Below are positions 58,281 through 64,000 of a stretch of 64,000 nucleotides of DNA, piece after piece (position 1 is the stretch's first letter; each line of letters opens with the position of its first letter). A program made the position numbers and the translations under genes. The DNA comes from Anthoceros angustus. Taxonomy: Eukaryota > Streptophyta > Anthocerotopsida > Anthocerotales > Anthocerotaceae. The notes beneath the pieces are model-generated. The model had not been told where the DNA came from. It worked only from the letters and a program-made list of their open reading frames with translations, and ran no database searches. The DNA is taken from assembly GCA_010909165.1 (NCBI GenBank), contig VJWM01000025.1, positions 1,116,001 to 1,180,000 of the forward strand. Reading direction: 5' to 3'.

Positions 58281-58970
58281 CTATGGGGAAAAGAGGTAAG
58301 ACTCATGAAAAGTAACACTCGTATAAAAGTTGCCTTGTAGAAGGGTTGAACAATTTGTACCTTTGATACCTTGTGTAGCCAATGAAAGTGTACTTAGCTT
58401 TGGGATCCAACTTCTTACGCAATGCTTTGGGAATAAAAACATATGCGGGATCCAAAAATTCAAGGTGGTCAATAGAAGGCTTCTTGCCAATGAATGCTTC
58501 ATATGGAGTCATACCTTGAAGCTGATGTAGGCAATCGATTCATGAGATAGGTTCTTTGTGAGGAGGGCCTCTTGTAAGCCTTAGATAACTTAGCTTGTAC
58601 CAATAAGCAACTGTGATCTCTTGAGGCGTAGATTCTTGTTCTCGGCTCGCCATTTTGTTGAGGAGTATAGACAAGCGTAAGTTGTTGAGCTATACCTTCA
58701 CTCGACAAAATCCTCAAATTCGATGATGTAAACTCTCCACCATTGTCGGAACGTAAGGTCTTGAGTTTGTTGTCGTAAGTCTCTCACCCATTTCATGTAG
58801 TCCTTGAAGAAGTGAAAGGCATCACTCTTGTTTTTCGGGATGTAGGAAAAGACAAAGCGAGAGAAATCATCTGAAGGTCAAAAATATCTACTACCACTAA
58901 AGGAGGGTGTAGACAAGGGTCCACAATGTCATGTGCACTATCTCTAAAGGTGACTTGGCCCTTTGTGGAG
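58281..58970 (-). CDS. Copia integrase core and C-terminal region (fragments)
   Basis: RSDNGGEFTSSNLRILSSEG (about 58756-58690) holds the second catalytic Asp (DNGGEF). Then GIAQQLTLVYTPQQNGE holds the TPQQNG loop, in which the catalytic Glu follows. 58512-58303 gives TPYEAFIGKKPSIDHLEF, AYVFIPKALRKKLDPKAKY and FIGYTRYQRYKLFNPSTRQL, the copia GKKP and GY…YR..NP blocks. Several frameshifts. Integrase inserts cDNA with a 5-bp stagger, matching the AGTGG duplication. Confidence 0.92.
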
Positions 58971-58972
58971 AT

Positions 58973-59197
58973 TTATTTTGAAAGGCTCTTGATGTCGTTT
59001 AGTGAGGACACAAGATTCGCACCAAGGTAGGTGTTCAACCTTTGCAAGGCAAGGGTTCTATATAAAGCTCCCTTAGACATTTGGATTAATTTTTGACTAT
59101 TAGGATGACCAAGGCGACAATGCCAAAGCATGGTTTGGGTAGGTGTCGGGTTTGGAATGGCAACATTAGCGAATGGGTGGCTCCCACTTGTCGACAA
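58973..59197 (-). CDS. Copia GAG-pre-integrase domain
   Basis: The frame reads TMLWHCRLGHPNSQKLIQMS: the LWH.RLGH..….L zinc-binding motif preceding copia integrase. The following KCE..C pair is not readable because of frame damage near 59040-58980. Confidence 0.92.
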   Translation of the reverse strand: MSTSGSHPFANVAIPNPTPTQTMLWHCRLGHPNSQKLIQMSKGALYRTLALQRLNTYLGANLVSSLNDIKSLSK

Positions 59198-59399
59198 TCT
59201 ATAGAGACCATCATCTAAAGTGCCCTGCGGATTGTATAGTTTCTATCACTTATGAAGAGAGAAGACAACTATTCGCATAAAGGATCACTGCAGTGTGTTC
59301 TTGACAAAGACTTGCGGTGATACTAGATTCTTGCACATTGAAGGAACATGGAGGACTTGATGAAGATGAAGAACGACCGAATCACACTTGAATACAACG

Positions 59400-59530
59400 A
59401 ACCACACCCGCTATGGGTAGGTTGTGATCATCTCCGGAGGACGGTGATGTCCTGTGGGTGAGTAAGACTCAAAAGAGTTTCATTGTAACAAATATGTGAA
59501 GTAGCTCCACGTCTAAGTACCATGAGGTAT
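59400..59530 (-). CDS. Copia protease active-site region (fragment)
   Basis: Minus strand: GATSHICYNETLLSL at about 59505-59460, matching the (D/S)SGATSH motif of copia protease. The Asp codon is out of frame: a deletion near 59510 turns the expected DSG into RRG. The protease cleaves the Gag-Pol polyprotein in the particle. Confidence 0.7.
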
Positions 59531-59664
59531 TGGAGGGCTTGGAAGAAGCCAAGCACACATGACCTTCTGGAGTTGAGGAAGATTGTTTCTTATGTTAGCT
59601 CAGTGGGGCCTCCTTGAGGTTCCCATTCTTCTTCTTCGACAATCCTTTTCCATGTGATTTGGGA

Positions 59665-60539
59665 TTACGCACCAATTACATATAATCCCGATCTTCTTGT
59701 TACCTCTTGCGGTGTTGAAGAAGATGCCTCTCCATCATGGAAAGTATGCGAGGATATGGGGTCGTGGAAAGTAGAACCTCGGCCTCGCCGTCCTCTTCCT
59801 CTACCCCTTTGTGAATACATCACACCGCTGCTTGTTGGCTCGGAGTGATGATGACGTGCTTGCCTCCTCCTCGTAGCAATGCTCCAATAAGTTCGGAAAC
59901 ACGATGTCGGCTCTTCATTTGGATCTTCATCTGCAGCTTTTCTGACATTGCGAATCACTGCATTTTGAGTTGTAATGAAAGCCCTATAAGAAGGTGGCAA
60001 TGAAGATAAGAGAATGACGTAAGCCTCCATCTCTGAGATAGGTACGCCAGTTGAAGATTCCAAATGGGATCGTGCCAATCGAAAAGCATTAACATGATGT
60101 TCGATGGTGTCGGACTCCTTCATTGAGAGGTTGCGGAAGTTACGTGAAGCTGCAACAATACTCATTACATCTCGAGATGAATATAATTGAGCAAGGTGAG
60201 TCCACATATCCTTGGAGGTCTTTGCGTGTGCGACATGTCTCACCATATGTTGAGAAAGTCCACTGACCAATAAATCTTGTGCCTTCTCGTCCCTCCCGGA
60301 AGGTTGAAGTTCACGTTCAAATCGTGTGGCCTTGGAATTGATCCATCGACGATGCCCCAAAGGTCTCTTTGCCGCAAAGCTCCTCGCATTCTCAATGACC
60401 GGATGTCATAATCCCTTCCATTGAATCTATCTTTCTCTTTGAACGTCACCATAATGATAATGCAATGAAGTGTTAGCATTATCATTACCCAATGGGGAAT
60501 TAGGAGCGTTTGTTCTTCATCATTGATCACTCCAGCCAT
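59665..60539 (-). CDS. Copia Gag (UBN2-type), two frames
   Basis: 60539-60240 gives MAGVINDEEQ…, KEKDRFNGRDYDIRSLRMRG and LWGIVDGSI; then a frame change near 60300 leads to 60360-59665 with FERELQPSGRDEKAQDLLVS, TSKDMWTHLAQLYSS, HVNAFRLARSHLESSTG and ILLSSLPPSYRAFITT. These are the standard copia capsid blocks (W…D..A...I…L, A.e.W..L...Y, LL.SLP..Y). A Gly/Arg-rich tail (RGRGRGRRGRGS) follows, the RNA-binding end. Gag assembles the cytoplasmic particle. Confidence 0.92.
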
Positions 60540-60848
60540 TGTAGGTGATTTAGAGGACTAGGCCTCATCGTGACCTCTCATCTTCTCTATTGCACGCGAA
60601 ACTCTTCTCTTGCATCATTATGATGATGATGCTCAAATCTCTGCGCATTATCAACCTTAGAGAGAATAGACAATTTTGTCCTTAATTCAGATAATTCTCC
60701 CTTAAGATCAAAGGATTGGATTCTAAGAGTTGCTAATTGACTATCAATTTCTTGAAATCTAAGAGTTTCTATGCTATTTTGTCTTGCAGACTAGAAGATA
60801 AAGGAGTACTAATACCAGATTCAAATTTGGGATATGTTGGAGCTAATT

Positions 60849-61112
60849 CTAATGCCTTGACGTGAATTGGACTAAAACTTCTAGCAAATCACGTCTAGCT
60901 AGCTTGATAAACTTCCCTTGATCCGGTTTAGAAATTAAAATAGATGCAATGAAGTTTGCTATACAAGAGGAGGTTTCTACTATCTCTCCCTCTATAGCTT
61001 GTTGTCTTCTATTGCTTCTATGTGTTGGACTCCTAATTTGTTCTTGTTGTCTTGCAGGACTACCTCTCTTCTTAACTCTATGCCTCCTCCTTCTAAGGGA
61101 ACACAAATCCAT
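60849..61112 (-). CDS. ORF in the copia leader, upstream of gag
   Basis: 87 codons: MDLCSLRRRRHRVKKRGSPA, then IVETSSCIANFIASILISKP and KLARRDLLEVLVQFTSRH. It starts about 190 bp from the primer site on the element's strand. It might be a true N-terminal extension of Gag separated by a frameshift, or an upstream ORF. Basic N-terminus, hydrophobic middle. No family recognised. Confidence 0.4.
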   Translation of the reverse strand: MDLCSLRRRRHRVKKRGSPARQQEQIRSPTHRSNRRQQAIEGEIVETSSCIANFIASILISKPDQGKFIKLARRDLLEVLVQFTSRH

Positions 61113-61300
61113 AGAGGAAGGACAAAGAATTAGTGCATAAAAGCATTATTAGAAGAGAAATGTTAGATAAAAAGAATGCATGCAAAGATAGCAATTATAG
61201 GAGAAACACAATCCATCTAGGCAAATGCTAGATTAGAAAGTGTCTCCTAGATAAGCTACTTAGATGCATGAGGATGCACAAGCAAACAAAGAGCAAGTGT

Positions 61301-61312
61301 GCTCTGATACCA
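61301..61312 (-). other. Copia primer-binding site, initiator tRNA-Met
   Basis: The minus strand reads TGGTATCAGAGC directly after the 5' LTR, the complement of the plant initiator tRNA-Met 3' end, used by most plant copia elements. Confidence 0.96.
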
Positions 61313-61533
61313 TGATGAGAATCATACACAAGCTCTAGCAATATGTGTTGCATTACATTCATAATAGAAAGTACATGCCTTTATGTAGGCAAGGTAGTTG
61401 TAACCAATAAGTGGTTGTAACAACTAACCAATTAAATAACTACTAAAAGAAACTACCTAGAGCCCTAAGGACTAAATTAATTATTAAGTCCTAGGTGCCC
61501 TAGTGAAAGTGCCTAATAATAGCTATTTTATCA
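61313..61533 (-). repeat. Copia 5' LTR
   Basis: 221 bp, TG…CA ends, partner of 18067-18290. No strong TATA box identified. Confidence 0.95.
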
Positions 61534-61538
61534 AGTGG
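61534..61538. repeat. Target-site duplication AGTGG (right)
   Basis: Follows the LTR end TATTTTATCA; identical to 18062-18066. Confidence 0.93.
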
Positions 61539-62279
61539 AAGGGGGTTCGAGCGTGAGCAATGAAATGAATTTGGTTCTTTGCTTGTCAAGTCAATACGGG
61601 CCAACAACTTTGTCCATGCGGTCTAATCTTAAAAGTTCTCCAAAACCCAACATGAGGCACCAGTTCACAAGCTGCATGGTTGCTCTCCATACAATCGGCC
61701 TAAGCGAGGCAGGCTCCGCGTTAGCGATTGTGTAGGGTCATTCATGTTCTGACCATACAAAGCATGCATACCTTGGATTACAGTATGGAATCACACCCAA
61801 AGTGGTTTCTACGGTTAACCTCTGTTTTTCCAATGAGCCAGAAACTTTTGTGAACCCCATGCTCGTACTTGCATAAGAGGAGGGCATGCCACTGATATGT
61901 TTGTTGCGGGTACTCCACTACATCTGCGCATTTGCATCCCGGTATGTAGGGGCGACTCAGCCATGGGAGAACGCTTCAAAATGGCACCAGCACCATCGTG
62001 CTCTCCCTTCCCATGGCCACTCCCAAAATAAGACCTAAGCGTGTTACACCCACCTGTGATGCTAGGATACCGAGCAATGAAATAGCTAAGGTGACATGCC
62101 TTGAATTGGCTTGCGCCATCGACCAACACGGTGTTCTCTGGTCGAGGAATCACGCATCTTTGCGTTGTGGTAGCGACTTTTGTTGTGGTCGGTAGGCGCG
62201 CACAATCCCGTGTCGTTGTAGTAAGGAGTCCGTTCCCAAGAGAATGATAGCTCCGTTTGCCGCGTTTGAGGTCTCTCAC
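61539..62279 (-). pseudogene. HGKG-family core, interrupted on its 3' side by the copia element
   Basis: Minus strand: DGASQFKACHLSYFIARYPS, then GSGHGKGEHDGAGAILKRSP (about 62045-61975), later ACPPLMQVRAWGSQKFLAH. It is the same order as at 50.7-51.1 kb, with the WSDG motif reduced to VDG and the HGKG motif intact. Further toward 61540 several frames carry the decayed continuation (for example QGMHALYGQNMNDP, NAEPASLRPIVW-type). The copia element then separates this from the YYLLKC segment at 17.9-18.06 kb on the same strand. The DFSQNY and Cys-rich parts should lie beyond 62280 but are not visible, so the 5' side is also lost. Confidence 0.7.
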
Positions 62280-62700
62280 CTTACTTTGTGTCCGCTCATC
62301 TTTAACATACGCAATCGTCGTTTGCGCCTAACTACTCGCGTTCATAGAAACGAGGCCGGTGTGGCAAGCGTTTGAGACCCGTTTGCGTCCGTATCGTTCA
62401 CGCCGCGTCACTCGTTTCTTTAGTCCGTTCCCTCATCACTCTCTCCTCGCTCATCAACCACGGAAAAGAGCATGAAGTGGCTACGGTCCGGACCTCCTCA
62501 GTTGCTCGTAGGGCCTCTCGGCTCTGCCGCCCTCCGAGTTCCTCCAGGCTCTGCGTTCCGGTCCGCTCGGCGTTGGGCGGCTCTCGACGAACAAGGTCCC
62601 GGTCGCTCTTCCACACACACCACCACGTTGGGTCCGTCACGGGACCTTGATCGATCTCTCCGGGTATCGTGCACCTTTCGATGACTCGGGACTCACGTTA
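62280..62700. other. Unassigned, Arg/Ser-rich open frames
   Basis: Overlapping frames at 62372-62684 on both strands, no motif. CpG-rich compared with the preceding element. Confidence 0.3.
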
Positions 62701-63230
62701 GCATGAAGACACACAAAGGCGCAAGCAGCATCAACACCAAGAGAAGATGATTTATTCAGAGTAGCCTCAGCCCTCTTATACTACACCCAAGTCGGCGTCT
62801 TTATTACACCCCTATTCAGAGCTGGTGGCCAGCCCAGTAGGCCCTAATCGGCCGCCTACCATCCTATTCCTCCCTCCTATCTCCTTGGCGGTGGGCACAG
62901 GAAGGTCCACAGGTTCCTCGGTATTGGTGGTCCAATCTCCCGTCACAGCGGCTCGGGCGCACCCAATCGGATGATCCGGCGGACCCCTTCCTCTTCCGAA
63001 TCACATCGAGGTTGGGCTCGGCGGTGCGGCGGCCGCCGTTACCATAACGTCTTCCCCTCGGCCCCGAGTGGGTCCCCTCCCGATAGAGACCACCATTGTC
63101 ACTCCCCAGCGTAAGTGTGGAATGGGTTTTGCATCGAAGACGCAAAGAGGCCACATTTACCCTCTATGTCGTTATAGTCCTAGGATTCGATCCCAAGGGA
63201 ATGGTGTTGTGTCAAGGTGTGCTAAATCTA
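62701..63230 (-). other. Possible LTR-like segment, minus strand
   Basis: The minus strand shows TATAAGAGGG (TATA at 62776-62780), followed 20 bp later by TGAATAAATCATC with a polyadenylation-like AATAAA (62751-62756), the compact promoter-polyA arrangement of many plant LTRs. On the upstream side the minus strand includes CCATTCCCTTGGGATCGA (63195-63180). No second copy lies in the window, so LTR identity is unproven. Confidence 0.3.
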
Positions 63231-64000
63231 TGGATTCTAGACCTACGTCGCTCGCTACCCCACCTTCTCCACTACCCCCAAACCCACCGTGGTAGACTCG
63301 GCCACCGCGGTGGCAGTTCGACGTGGCGGGCCCCACCACGCCTTCGCGAGTCTATTCGTCACGACTTCTCTAACACGGACCTAGGCTATCGGACACCTAT
63401 ATCGCCTCACCTGGAATTTGCGATCCTACCACACGCTTCCACTCCCCTCGCGTTTAGATTTTCCCTCACGCTCTCACAATCCCTCGGTAGCTCACAACTA
63501 CCTCAGGAACCTTTCCCAATGAACTCTCCCTCGTCTCACGGGCCACACAGACCCCTTCCTTGGCCACAGACCCCTCTCTCATGGAATGAACACACACAGT
63601 GGCGGTTGGAAAGAGGATCGGGAAAACCCGGTCGGTGCTTGGGCGATTCGCCTTCCGGATTCCGCTCGGCCGTCGCGGCATCCTACCTCTTTTCGGTGGC
63701 CACCTTCCGTTACCCAGGCGTGGAGCTTGGCCACTCCGCTCTCGACCATCCGAGATCTTCCGGCCTTCTTGTGACGAAGGCAGTGCGCGCGTTTGATCTT
63801 GACGACGTCTCCAATCAACCCCACTCGGCGGTTCGATACGGAAGTTCACACGAAATCGTCGCCTTGAGAGACACCCAAAGGGTCTCTTATACATCTGTGG
63901 TCCAACACGACTCACTTCTCTTTAGTGTCTAAAATTGTAGCTCCTACCACGGCCCTTACCAATCTAAGCAACTGCTCTACGGTGATGGAACTCCCTATCC
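63231..64000. other. Unassigned; long open frame without domain
   Basis: A plus frame is open from 63096 to 63932 (278 codons), rich in Ser/Pro/Arg/His, with open frames also on the other strand. No recognised domain, and composition like the other GC-rich spacers. Could be internal DNA of an LTR element running off the window. Confidence 0.3.

Larger units (their letters stand above)
18067..61533 (-). mobile_element. Ty1/copia LTR retrotransposon, minus strand, split by about 36 kb of nested insertions
   Basis: Two LTRs of 224 and 221 bp begin TGATGAGAATCATAC and end TATTTTATCA, and the flanks carry the same 5-bp AGTGG. On the minus strand the order is LTR, tRNA-Met primer site, leader ORF, gag, protease, GAG-pre-integrase, integrase, reverse transcriptase, RNase H, polypurine tract, LTR: the copia order. 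Reverse transcriptase is divided between about 57.9-57.57 kb and 21.2-20.6 kb, so the DNA between came later. Removing it leaves about 7 kb, within the usual copia range allowing for extra DNA at 18.6-19.1 kb. All proteins carry frameshifts, so it is not autonomous now. LTR divergence of a few percent plus indels suggests a not very ancient insertion, if the indels are real. Confidence 0.93.

Noticed and set aside
63096-63932. 278-codon plus-strand ORF at the right edge
   Set aside because: No recognisable domain and open frames on the opposite strand as well; composition explains the openness.
1-64000. Bacterial or organellar origin of the window
   Set aside because: Nuclear-type tRNA without CCA, plant LTR elements with tRNA-Met primer sites, GT-AG introns and lack of operons argue against it.

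Overview
This window looks like nuclear DNA of a land plant with a large, repeat-filled genome. The evidence is a nuclear-type tRNA-Ser(UGA) close to the plant consensus, a Ty1/copia element primed from the initiator-Met tRNA, a Ty3/gypsy element, an EnSpm/CACTA-like element, GT-AG introns, a TATA box, and almost no intact reading frame. Lineage cannot be fixed from the sequence. Families I recall from bryophytes, lycophytes and ferns suggest a non-seed plant, which is inference. Apart from the tRNA gene and perhaps a short ORF at the left end, nearly everything recognisable is mobile-element DNA or decayed coding sequence.

Layout. 1-2.4 kb: GC-rich DNA with a possible small gene (minus), the tRNA gene and short tandem duplications. 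2.6-3.2 kb: a 150-bp ATGA microsatellite, hairpins and palindromic repeats. 3.4-8.6 kb: decayed minus-strand coding DNA with one hAT/DUF659-like patch. 8.6-11.5 kb: a broken plus-strand gene with a possible ParB-like patch and a C-terminal SAM-methyltransferase signature. 12.2-16.7 kb: tandem arrays with units of about 0.4 to 1.2 kb. 17.6-18.06 kb: two pieces, in opposite orientations, of a multi-copy protein family that I call the HGKG family after its GHGKGEHD motif.

18,067-61,533 is the main structure. Two 97%-like LTRs (18067-18290 and 61313-61533), a tRNA-Met primer site, a polypurine tract and identical 5-bp target duplications (AGTGG) mark a single Ty1/copia insertion on the minus strand. 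Its reverse transcriptase is split by about 36 kb of foreign DNA (about 21.3-57.6 kb). That insert holds a 10-kb CACTA-like element (23426-33474, 31-bp inverted ends, 3-bp TCT duplication), an 11-kb Ty3/gypsy element (about 35.2-46.4 kb, minus), and at least two more HGKG-family copies (46.4-48.4 plus; 50.7-57.6 minus). The copia element itself sits inside an HGKG-family gene: the catalytic-like core is at 61.8-62.3 kb, and a segment resembling the C-terminal part continues at 18.06 kb. 62.3-64 kb is unresolved, with LTR-like promoter and polyadenylation signals.

Two themes run through the window. First, direct tandem duplications of 0.05 to 1.35 kb occur in almost every segment, in unrelated elements. 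Second, small indels interrupt almost every recognisable protein, even between near-identical copies, so either decay or residual assembly error is common.
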